Source of the DNA: Streptomyces viridochromogenes
Lineage (GTDB): Bacteria > Actinomycetota > Actinomycetes > Streptomycetales > Streptomycetaceae
Direction: 5' to 3'
Assembly: GCF_001270495.1 (NCBI RefSeq)
Contig: NZ_LGUR01000260.1
Location: 1-31,742, forward strand
DNA: 31,742 bases
Part shown: positions 24,931 to 31,742 of the stretch, in pieces
Position numbering within the stretch: the first letter of the stretch is position 1
How the letters are laid out: every line of letters starts with the position of its first letter
The notes under the pieces: model-generated
Seen by the model: only the letters and a program-made list of their open reading frames with translations
What the model was told of the DNA's origin: nothing
Database searches by the model: none
Made by a program: the position numbers and the translations under genes

Positions 24931-27486
24931 CTAGATCTTCAAGTGTTCCAGCACGGCACCAACATAGGAGGAGCCTGGGTTGTTGTTCGCCTTGACCAGG
25001 ACGTACTGCAGTTTCCCTTGCGCCAACGCGGTGCGGAGAGCCTTCGCGATGTCGGCGTGCCTTCCGCCACGTAGCGTCATCTCGGCAAGGATCGTACGTA
25101 TGTACAGCTTAGTGCCCTGCTTGACCCGCAGTCCCTGGGCCCCGCCATCGTCGCCGATGTGTGGGTTCGCCGGGTCCTCCGGGTCAGCGCGTCCACGGCG
25201 CCAGTCGAGGTCACCCGTCGGTGCCTTTTCCTCGACGATGAGGTAGTGGCCGTCGTCGCCGAGCCTGTACACATCGTCGAACATGTTGGCACCGTTGGGC
25301 GTCTTCGGGAGCTTGATTCTGTCGGCCGTCGGGAACTCGCGCGGAATTACGTGCAGTCTGGCAGCCTTCTCGCCGAGGGCCTCGGAGATCTTGCTGTTGT
25401 TGGGCACGTCACCGAGCCGCGCAGTGTATGCCTCCTGCGCCTTTGTGAGGGCCTCCTGCGCGGCGGCGGAATGTGTCTCATCAAAGGCCTTTTCGGCGTT
25501 GGTGAGGTCCACCGACGCCCTGCGGTTCGCCGCTGCGGCGTCGAGGGCAGACAGATTTCCGTCTGGAACCGTGTCCGTCCCGAGGTTCTTCGGCCCCCAC
25601 TTGACCTCAGAGGGTCCACTCGGCAGGTCGTTTGCGGCGACCCACTTTCCTTCAGCGTTCTTGGCCAGCTGGGGGAGTTCGACGCCGTCCACCAGCTTTG
25701 GGGTGCCATCCTTGTTCAAGAGGTGCCTACGGCGACCCAGAATGTCGTAGTGCTTGTTGAACCACGTTCGGTCGGGGTCGTTGGCCTTCCGAATGTGCTC
25801 GTCCTGGATCTGCTTCCGCTCTGCGGCGCTCAGCTCCCGGTCCCCACCGCTGTCCGGTCCGCCGGCGCCCTGGTTCTCAGGCGTGGCCGCCCCATCGTCG
25901 GACCCTCCGGTGGCACCGGCTCCGTCGGCGTCGTACGAGCTGCCGGAGTGGTGTGACGTTCCAGCTCGCCCAACACCATGCGGCGTCCCATCGCTGCTCC
26001 CCGCCCCGTGCCCGCCATCCGATGCACCGTGGCGCGCGAACGAGGCCTCCGAGGCGTGCCCCCGCGCACCGCCGCCGTTGTCCACCGCATGGCCATTAGA
26101 CCCATCTTCAGCCTGCGCGGATGCCTGTGGCGATTGGGACCTGCCGCCCACCCCAGCCAACTCTGGCTCCCGTACCGGTGTCTGTTCTGGTGTGGTCTGC
26201 GCGGTGGTGGATCGCTCCTGCTTCGGTGCCTCGCTGACAACGTCGCCGTGTTTGTCGTAGGGGATGAACTCGCCGTTCTCGATGACAACCTTGGAGCCGT
26301 CGGAGAGTTCCAGAACGCTGTGCGGAGCGCGCAGGTCGGGGACGTTGTTCACTCCGCGCAGGTTTTCCGTAACCTGGGCGATCTTGGGTATGGCGTGACC
26401 CGTCACCTTGACTGCGGCGCCGACCGGGTCGATCACGTCGCCGACCTTCGCGACCGTGGTGGCGACCTTGGCGGCGGTGCCCGCCTTGCCGGCGGATGCG
26501 ATCTTGAGCGGGCCGGCGCCCAGAGTGAGGCCGTTGAAGACGACGGTGGCCGCGGCGCGCGCCGGGTTTTCCTTCCACATGTCCCAGGCCACGAAGGACT
26601 TGCCGAACTCCTTGGCGTACGCCTTGCTGTCCTGGGCGAAGTCGGACGCGAAGACACCTGTGGGCTTCTGGCCGCCGGATTCCATGAGGTAGGTCTCGGC
26701 TCCGACGATCGCCCGCACCACGCCTTCCCAGGCCTGTCCTGCTTCGTCCGAGCCATGGACTCCGACCAGGGTCGCGAGGCCGTCGACGGCGCCCCAGACG
26801 TTGTCGACGATCAGCCCGTCCCAGAAGAAGCTCTTGGCGTAGTAGCCGAGGTCGTCCGGGTCCCACCAGTCGTGGGACTGGGTGACCGGTGTGCCCCAGG
26901 GGAGTTCCTTGGCCTGATCGAGTACCTCGGCGCTGTAGCCATAGAGCTCCGCGCCGAGCGGCATGAACTGCTTGGCGCCGGTGTTCATGACGTACTGGGT
27001 GCCGCCCACCAGGGCCGTGATCTTGTTGTTGCAGGCGATCTCGGCAGCTGTGAACGCTTCCTGCGCGACGTTCACGTCGTGCATCAGCGTCCGATGCTCT
27101 TCGATCTTGTCCGCGTCCTTGTCCCAGTTCTCGTCGAACTCCCCGCTGGGCGTCTTGAGTCCGGCCACGAACGCGGTTGCCTTGCTCTTCAGGTGTTCCA
27201 ACCGTTTGATGATCGGCGCGACTTCGGCCGCGTACGTCGACAAGGCGTCGGCGACCGTGGCGACCTTGTCCGCGAAGGTGTCGGCCCCGTCACGTGCCGG
27301 TCCGGTGGACGTGAAGAGGGCCTCCGCCTCGGGGGCCTGGTAGAAGGCCGACAGTCCCTGGAACTGCCGATGGGCCTCCGCGCCGGCCTGGCGGATGCCG
27401 TCCGCCTCGACCCGCAGGGCGTCGGTGTGCTGCTCCAACTGGCCGAGATCGCCGGTGAACAGCGGGATGGACTCCGGCTGGATCAC
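24931..27486 (-). CDS. T7SS-delivered polymorphic toxin with predicted PD-(D/E)XK nuclease C-terminus
   Basis: An 851-residue secreted effector. The N-terminus (about 1-110) is a helical WXG100/LXG-like targeting domain with YQAPEAEALF in place of a W-x-G turn. A middle domain (about 130-400) follows, then a Gly/Ser/His-rich linker (about 450-590). The tip (about 712-851) has FDDVY, then LIVEEK (Glu752, Lys754), then KQGTKLY, a layout like PD-(D/E)XK nucleases with a Q-x4-Y. Start GTG 27484-27486 overlaps the stop of the preceding gene (GTGA). The frame is open further upstream to 27912, but that part overlaps the DUF6507-like gene and is Arg/Gly shadow sequence. DNase activity is predicted, not shown. 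Confidence 0.82.
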   Translation of the reverse strand: MIQPESIPLFTGDLGQLEQHTDALRVEADGIRQAGAEAHRQFQGLSAFYQAPEAEALFTSTGPARDGADTFADKVATVADALSTYAAEVAPIIKRLEHLKSKATAFVAGLKTPSGEFDENWDKDADKIEEHRTLMHDVNVAQEAFTAAEIACNNKITALVGGTQYVMNTGAKQFMPLGAELYGYSAEVLDQAKELPWGTPVTQSHDWWDPDDLGYYAKSFFWDGLIVDNVWGAVDGLATLVGVHGSDEAGQAWEGVVRAIVGAETYLMESGGQKPTGVFASDFAQDSKAYAKEFGKSFVAWDMWKENPARAAATVVFNGLTLGAGPLKIASAGKAGTAAKVATTVAKVGDVIDPVGAAVKVTGHAIPKIAQVTENLRGVNNVPDLRAPHSVLELSDGSKVVIENGEFIPYDKHGDVVSEAPKQERSTTAQTTPEQTPVREPELAGVGGRSQSPQASAQAEDGSNGHAVDNGGGARGHASEASFARHGASDGGHGAGSSDGTPHGVGRAGTSHHSGSSYDADGAGATGGSDDGAATPENQGAGGPDSGGDRELSAAERKQIQDEHIRKANDPDRTWFNKHYDILGRRRHLLNKDGTPKLVDGVELPQLAKNAEGKWVAANDLPSGPSEVKWGPKNLGTDTVPDGNLSALDAAAANRRASVDLTNAEKAFDETHSAAAQEALTKAQEAYTARLGDVPNNSKISEALGEKAARLHVIPREFPTADRIKLPKTPNGANMFDDVYRLGDDGHYLIVEEKAPTGDLDWRRGRADPEDPANPHIGDDGGAQGLRVKQGTKLYIRTILAEMTLRGGRHADIAKALRTALAQGKLQYVLVKANNNPGSSYVGAVLEHLKI

Positions 27487-27875
27487 AGACGGCCCGCCTT
27501 CCAGCCGACCGGCATGTCGGGCATGACCAGCCCGGACGCCCGGTGCTGCACCTCGGCCGCCATCTCCAGGTCGCCTTCCTGGTACGCGACGGTGGCCTCC
27601 ACCGCACCGTTGACGGACTTGCCGACGCGTGTGCCGATGAACTTCAGCTCGTCCGCGGTGCCCTCGATGAACTCCGCAATGGCGGCGGCCACCAGCCCGG
27701 TCTGTCCCTTGTGCTCCCCGCTCGCCCCGCCCGGAGCGAGCGTCCCGGCCGCGGTGGCCGCGCCCTCCACGTCCTTCGCGTACGCCTGGACGATGTCGTC
27801 CAGGACCTTCATGACCTCTCCGACGTTCGAGACCACACTTCCGACCCCGGACGGAGATACGTCCCACCTCGGCAT
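27483..27875 (-). CDS. DUF6507-like small helical T7SS protein
   Basis: A 130-residue protein starting MPRWDVSPSGVGSVVSNVGE, with an all-helical, Ala-rich profile and the size of an ESX-type partner. It resembles DUF6507-type proteins that precede toxins in actinomycetes. Its stop overlaps the toxin start by 4 bp, so the two are probably made in step, suggesting a chaperone or co-secreted partner that pairs with the toxin's N-terminal helical domain. That role is inference. Confidence 0.75.
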   Translation of the reverse strand: MPRWDVSPSGVGSVVSNVGEVMKVLDDIVQAYAKDVEGAATAAGTLAPGGASGEHKGQTGLVAAAIAEFIEGTADELKFIGTRVGKSVNGAVEATVAYQEGDLEMAAEVQHRASGLVMPDMPVGWKAGRL

Positions 27876-27928
27876 GCGTCAGCCCCCGCTTCCCTCTCCC
27901 CGTTCCTGCCACCGCTGCGCGTCGGGTG

Positions 27929-28240
27929 TCAGCCGATGTTGTCGACGGCCGCCTTCGCCTTGGCCAGGGTCGACTGCGCGGTTCCGTCGTTCTGTTCCAT
28001 CGTCGTGCGGACCAGCCGGATGATCTCGCGGACCTCGCTGGCGGCGCGGTGCCAGCGCATCTCCTTGCCGTGGTACTCGTCGGCCACGCCGTCCGCGGCG
28101 AAGTCGGCCATTGCCGCCTTCACCGCGCGCTCACGGTCGGTCAGCACGCGCTCCAACTGGCCGATGATTCCCTGCAGACTGATCTGCACTTCGCTGGAGG
28201 CGCCGGTGTCGTAGGAACGCCGGTCCTGGCTCTGAGGCAT
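27929..28240 (-). CDS. ESAT-6-like small secreted protein
   Basis: A 103-residue helical protein starting MPQSQDRRSYDTGASSEVQ, of the type annotated as a pore-forming ESAT-6 family protein in Streptomyces. Two long helices (about 20-50 and 65-95) surround DEYHGKEMRWH, with YHG in the W-x-G turn position. ATG 28238-28240 has a GGGGGA site about 10 bp upstream, which is why it is chosen over longer in-frame starts. It pairs with the WXG100-like protein encoded just upstream. Confidence 0.82.
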   Translation of the reverse strand: MPQSQDRRSYDTGASSEVQISLQGIIGQLERVLTDRERAVKAAMADFAADGVADEYHGKEMRWHRAASEVREIIRLVRTTMEQNDGTAQSTLAKAKAAVDNIG

Positions 28241-28307
28241 GGTCAAGTTCCCCCTGGAAGGACGATGAAGGTGTTCTCGGTGGACGTGCGCGTGCGCGCT
28301 TGTGTGG

Positions 28308-28640
28308 TTACCGTGCGCCGAATCGGGCCGCGTCGAAGTTGGCGGCGCCCATGTTCTGGTTGGCGTTGTCTTCCAACTCGACGTCACCGGTGCCGAACGC
28401 GGTGTCCATGCCGGACTGGCCGCCCAGGATCGCGCTGAGCGAGCTGTTCAGCGCGTCCGTGATTTCGTCCGCATGAATCTTGAAGGTGTCGAACGCGGCT
28501 TTGCCCGCCCCGTTGAACTTCCCCTCCAGCGGCTCCGCCGCCTGGATCAACTGCTGGATCAGCGTGCCCAGATCCTCACCGGACCCGACGGTGCTCTTCC
28601 CGAGATCCGACAGGGTCGTCGACCCCATGTCGAACTTCAT
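28308..28640 (-). CDS. WXG100-like small T7SS substrate
   Basis: A 110-residue helical protein (MKFDMGSTTLSDLGKSTVGS...). The turn position reads FNGAGKAAFD, i.e. F-N-G in place of W-x-G, between helices at about 22-42 and 48-75. The C-terminus is acidic and Asn-rich. ATG 28638-28640 has GGGGGTGGG upstream. It is the first gene of the T7SS operon and the likely partner of the ESAT-6-like protein that follows 67 bp downstream. Confidence 0.82.
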   Translation of the reverse strand: MKFDMGSTTLSDLGKSTVGSGEDLGTLIQQLIQAAEPLEGKFNGAGKAAFDTFKIHADEITDALNSSLSAILGGQSGMDTAFGTGDVELEDNANQNMGAANFDAARFGAR

Positions 28641-29016
28641 TCACCCACCCCCGTAAGCATGTTGTGCACTGCGACTGCTCGATTGTTGCAGCGTGATCAT
28701 GCGTCACGCACGACTCACAGCTCGTCGAACATCCTCTCGCATCGCAGGTTGCAGCCGCAACGCGGAAGGGGTTGAGGTGGCGTGATCTGGTCAGCGAGCA
28801 GCAAGCTACGTCCCACCGCCTGATGTCTGATGCGCTCTACTGGAGACATTAAGTGTTCTCGGCCTGCGGCCTGGAGCGTGACAGCGAGTGGAGGCGAGGT
28901 GCCAGCACTCAACTGCTTTGTGACGGATGCGACCTGGTAAGCCAGCCTCAATGCCGACCTGCCGGGCTCTCCTCAAGAGAGCATAGATTGGCTTCAGTTG
29001 ATCGTGAGGGGGAGCG
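28641..29016. promoter_or_regulatory. Divergent promoter region between the T7SS operon and the second STAND gene
   Basis: A 376-bp region with no supportable gene. Inverted repeats: GCGTGA (28691-28696) with TCACGC (28704-28709), about 50 bp before the first T7SS gene, and GTTGC-AGCC-GCAAC (28748-28761). The ribosome site of the STAND gene (GAGGGGGAG, 29006-29014) is at its right end. Promoters for both directions must lie here; the repeats are operator candidates. Confidence 0.5.
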
Positions 29017-31665
29017 GTGGCAGGGCGGGATCTTCGAACGCTGTTCAGCTCGAATGACCGGAGCATCGCCGCCAGTGAGGCGTTCACGAACCGGCAGGCG
29101 CAGTGGCAAGCGGTGACGGCCGGCCTCGCGGAGCACGTACGGCACGTGACCCGTGCGGACTTCGACGTGGAGGACCTGGAGGCTCCCCGCCGCAACATCC
29201 TCGTCTTCCACGGTGTGGGCGGGATCGGCAAGTCCACGCTCTCCCGCAAGATCGAGGCGTCGCTCGTCAGCAGCGAGCACCGTCCCGTGCAATGGGAATC
29301 GCCCTCTCACGCCCAGGACCGGATGCTGCCGGTCCGCATCGACCTCGCGCGCGCCGCAGGCATGGACTTCGACCGCGTCATCCTCACCATCCGCCTTGCC
29401 GTCGCTGCGCTCGGTCGGCCGGTGCCGGCCTTCGACCTTGCCTTCCGCCGCTACTGGGAGCACAACCACCCGGGCGAACCGATCGAGGACTACCTGCGCC
29501 GGCGCGGGCTGCTGAGCCGCTTCAGCGCCGCTGCCGCTCTACCCCAGCAGATGCAGTCCGCCCTCAGCGACGTCGCCCAGGCTCTGCTCCTACCCGGCAC
29601 CGTCGGCGGCGCGCTCGGTCATGGGGCCGGCGCACTCATCAAGGCGTTACGCGAGCGGCGCCAGTCCGTACGCGCCCTCGCCGGCTGTTCCCGCCTGGCC
29701 GATCTCCTGGAGGCGGAGCCCGACCTGGAAGCCCTCAGCTTCTATCCGCACCTTCTCGCCTGGGACCTGGCCCAGTTCCCGGCCGACAAGAGTGCACTGC
29801 CGGTGATCCTGCTGGACACCTTCGAGGACACAGGTGACCGCACCCACCGCGACTTCGAGCGCCTGCTCCAGCGCATCGTGTGGCTGATGCCCAACGCGTT
29901 CTTCGTCGTCACCGGGCGCAACCGCCTGCAGTGGGCGGAGACGGGCTTGGAAGGGCAACTCGACTGGACCGGGCCGAGCGCTTGGCCCAGCCTCATCGCC
30001 GACACAGCACATACCGGGTCAGGCGTATCCGGCCGCCAGATTCTGATCGGCGACTTCTCCCCCGAAGACTGTGAGGACTATCTGGCCCGCAGGCTCAGCC
30101 GCGACGGGCAGCCGCTGATCGACGAACCAGTCCGCCGGATCATCGCCGAGCGCTCCCACGGGCTGCCTCTGTACCTGGACCTGTCGGTCATGCGCTACCT
30201 GGAGCTTCGGCGCGGCGGCAGGCAGCCGCAGGTCACCGACTTCGATCACGACTTCCCGGCCCTGATCGCCCGCACCCTCAGCGACCTGACCCCCGAGGAA
30301 CGCCACGTACTCCGCTCGGTCAGCCTGCTCAACGCGTTCTCCGTGCCCCTGGCCACCCAGGCCGCCGGCATGCAGCACGACGCGCCTGCCCTGCGGTTGA
30401 CCGAGCGCCCCTTCATCCGGGAGTCCCCCTCCGGTGTGTGGCCCTTCCATGTCCACGACCTGATCCGCGCCGCCATCCGCAACGCGGACGACGGCAGTGA
30501 CGACCGCTGGTCGGACCAGGACTGGCAGCGCGCGGCTCAACGTGTCTTCCACGCTCTGGAATCGCAGTGGCGCCAGGACCTGCGACGCGACCGCGCCGTT
30601 TTGGTCGGCTGCCTCCAGCAAGGGCTGCTCCTCGCACGGGACTTCCATCTCGATCTCGGCTGGCTCGCCGATGCAGCCTTCCAGTATGTAGCGGACTCCA
30701 TCTGGGAACCACTTGCACTCCCCGCAGCCGATGCCACCTCGTCGGACGGCCTGCAGACTGCGGCGGACGCCCTCGTGGAAACGCTCAGCGCCATCGCCCG
30801 ACGCCAGCACCAACACCGTGAACGCACAGCCAGTCGGCTCACTGCTGTCCTTGCATCGGAGCTGCTCCCGGACGACCTGGTGGAACTGGCCACGTACTAC
30901 CTGGCGAAGGCCCAGCGAGACCTCGGGTTGACCGAGGAGTCGCGCCGCGGCATGCAGCGCGTCGCCTTCGCCGACGGTCGGCTCGCAGACGCGGCTCGAC
31001 GCGGCCTAGCGCACCTGAGCCGACTGTCCGGAGATTTCCCTGCAGTTCTGGAAACCGCGGGGAGGCTGGGCTGGGAGGGACGACACCATCGGGTGCTGGG
31101 GGACGTGTGGTGGGTGCAGGGAGACATCGAGCGGGCGACCGCGGCCTACCTGGCAGCCCGGAGTGAAGCCGAGGGACACGGGGCACTCGGCGAGGCCGCC
31201 ATGGTTCAGGCGCATCTCGCCTTCGCCGTCTCCCTCACCGATCCCCGGCGGGCCGATGACGAACTCGACCTGGCGGACCGGCTGCTGTCGCGCGTCAGCC
31301 TGCGTTCCAGCGAGGTGACCGCTCGCATCGCCGCACTCGTACGCGATGCCGGGATCGCCGCAGACGTGCCCGACCGGGCGGCCGTCCTGCTCGCTGAAAT
31401 CGGCGTCTCCGGCATTTCCTACGCCGCGGCGAAACTGCAACTCGCCCTGTGCTTCCACCACGCCATCCTCGACGCCCAGGACGACCTCACCAACGCGATC
31501 ACCCGCCTGCGCGAACTCACGCAGAGCGGCGACTACGCCTACTACGTCGAAATCGCGCACTTCATGGCTGGTCTTCCGCTCCCCGAGCACACCGCGCGAG
31601 CACGGTGGATCGACGGAGAACGACAGACCCGCGAACGATGGCGCTGCCTAAGGGTTGTCCCGTAA
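29017..31665 (+). CDS. STAND-family ATPase with TPR-like C-terminus, 3' end apparently cut by an IS element
   Basis: An 882-residue protein starting at GTG 29017 behind GAGGGGGAG. The P-loop is FHGVGGIGKST (Lys72), Walker B is VILLDTFED, then FFVVTGRNRLQW as sensor, and a winged-helix-like region around the DLTPEERHVLRSVSLLNAF segment. The last third (about 600-870) is a TPR-like helical solenoid (WWVQGDIERATAAYLAARSEAE). No RHIM-like motif or effector domain is visible at the N-terminus. A TTA codon is at 29647-29649. The final residues (CLRVVP and stop) are encoded by what looks like an IS terminal repeat, so the original C-terminus is lost or replaced. A defence or signalling sensor role is probable for the family but unproven here. 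Confidence 0.82.
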   Translation: MAGRDLRTLFSSNDRSIAASEAFTNRQAQWQAVTAGLAEHVRHVTRADFDVEDLEAPRRNILVFHGVGGIGKSTLSRKIEASLVSSEHRPVQWESPSHAQDRMLPVRIDLARAAGMDFDRVILTIRLAVAALGRPVPAFDLAFRRYWEHNHPGEPIEDYLRRRGLLSRFSAAAALPQQMQSALSDVAQALLLPGTVGGALGHGAGALIKALRERRQSVRALAGCSRLADLLEAEPDLEALSFYPHLLAWDLAQFPADKSALPVILLDTFEDTGDRTHRDFERLLQRIVWLMPNAFFVVTGRNRLQWAETGLEGQLDWTGPSAWPSLIADTAHTGSGVSGRQILIGDFSPEDCEDYLARRLSRDGQPLIDEPVRRIIAERSHGLPLYLDLSVMRYLELRRGGRQPQVTDFDHDFPALIARTLSDLTPEERHVLRSVSLLNAFSVPLATQAAGMQHDAPALRLTERPFIRESPSGVWPFHVHDLIRAAIRNADDGSDDRWSDQDWQRAAQRVFHALESQWRQDLRRDRAVLVGCLQQGLLLARDFHLDLGWLADAAFQYVADSIWEPLALPAADATSSDGLQTAADALVETLSAIARRQHQHRERTASRLTAVLASELLPDDLVELATYYLAKAQRDLGLTEESRRGMQRVAFADGRLADAARRGLAHLSRLSGDFPAVLETAGRLGWEGRHHRVLGDVWWVQGDIERATAAYLAARSEAEGHGALGEAAMVQAHLAFAVSLTDPRRADDELDLADRLLSRVSLRSSEVTARIAALVRDAGIAADVPDRAAVLLAEIGVSGISYAAAKLQLALCFHHAILDAQDDLTNAITRLRELTQSGDYAYYVEIAHFMAGLPLPEHTARARWIDGERQTRERWRCLRVVP

Positions 31666-31742
31666 CTGCTGGTCACGGGTGAGATGATCTTGGTGTGGCT
31701 GGTGTGATCACGGCGTCGGAGCCGTCCTGGATAGCCCCGTTC
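31652..31742 (+). mobile_element. Left end of an IS5-like insertion sequence (partial)
   Basis: GGGTTGTCCCGTAAC at 31652-31666 looks like the terminal repeat of streptomycete IS5-group elements, preceded by CTAA, a plausible target remnant. The transposase start lies about 40 bp inside. The rest of the element is beyond the right edge. Confidence 0.65.
31695..31742 (+). CDS. IS5-family transposase, N-terminal fragment (partial)
   Basis: Sixteen codons from GTG 31695 read VAGVITASEPSWIAPF, the recognisable opening of streptomycete IS5-type transposases. GGTGAGATG lies upstream as a possible weak ribosome site. The frame is open at the window edge. Confidence 0.7.
   Translation, partial: MAGVITASEPSWIAPF

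Noticed and set aside
27487..27912. Extending the toxin gene upstream to 27912
   Set aside because: The extra 142 codons overlap the DUF6507-like gene in another frame and encode Arg/Gly-rich sequence. The GTG at 27484-27486 in a GTGA overlap is the better start.
28715..28951. Small minus-strand gene between the T7SS operon and the STAND gene
   Set aside because: The 78-codon frame has no ribosome site, no recognisable domain and poor codon bias. The region is better read as a divergent promoter.

Overview
The window looks like a chromosomal segment of a Streptomyces or close relative. GC is very high, GTG starts are common, coupled genes overlap at GTGA, and the type VII secretion (T7SS) genes are of the streptomycete kind. 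Rare TTA (bldA-type) codons sit in several regulators and defence-like genes. All calls come from reading the sequence; no database search was run.

Region 1 (1-7531) is the end of a secondary-lipid or polyketide locus. On the minus strand run a free-standing acyl carrier protein, a thioesterase and a large PfaA-like iterative synthase (KS-AT-linker-ACP-ACP, cut by the left edge). A 417-bp non-coding stretch with several symmetric sites separates them from an AraC-family regulator (minus), which diverges from an IclR-family regulator (plus). Both regulators carry a TTA codon.

Region 2 (7532-14540) is accessory. It opens with the broken N-terminus of a TetR regulator, then a strong hairpin and phased AAGTCCCT repeats, and a three-module DUF6907-like protein (minus). 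Next comes the most interesting locus: a small protein with a BELL-like N-terminus ending in a RHIM-like motif, followed 12 bp later by an NLR-type STAND ATPase that begins with the matching motif and ends in a long array of about 33-residue helical repeats. This is the layout expected of a bacterial amyloid-signalling cell-death pair. An APH-family phosphotransferase follows.

Region 3 (14723-28640) is one long minus-strand T7SS operon: two small WXG100/ESAT-6-like proteins, a DUF6507-like protein, a polymorphic toxin with a predicted PD-(D/E)XK nuclease tip, two Imm49-type immunity proteins, a small single-TM protein, EccD, a MinD/ParA-like ATPase, EccC and a DUF6177-like protein. EccB, EccE and a mycosin protease are absent from the window. 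The second immunity gene is fused in frame to a copy of the start of the small membrane-protein gene, which looks like a scar of toxin-immunity cassette exchange.

Region 4 (28641-31742) holds a second STAND ATPase with a TPR-like C-terminus, divergent from the T7SS operon and also carrying a TTA codon. Its stop codon appears to be supplied by the end of an inserted IS5-like element, whose transposase start is the last thing in the window.
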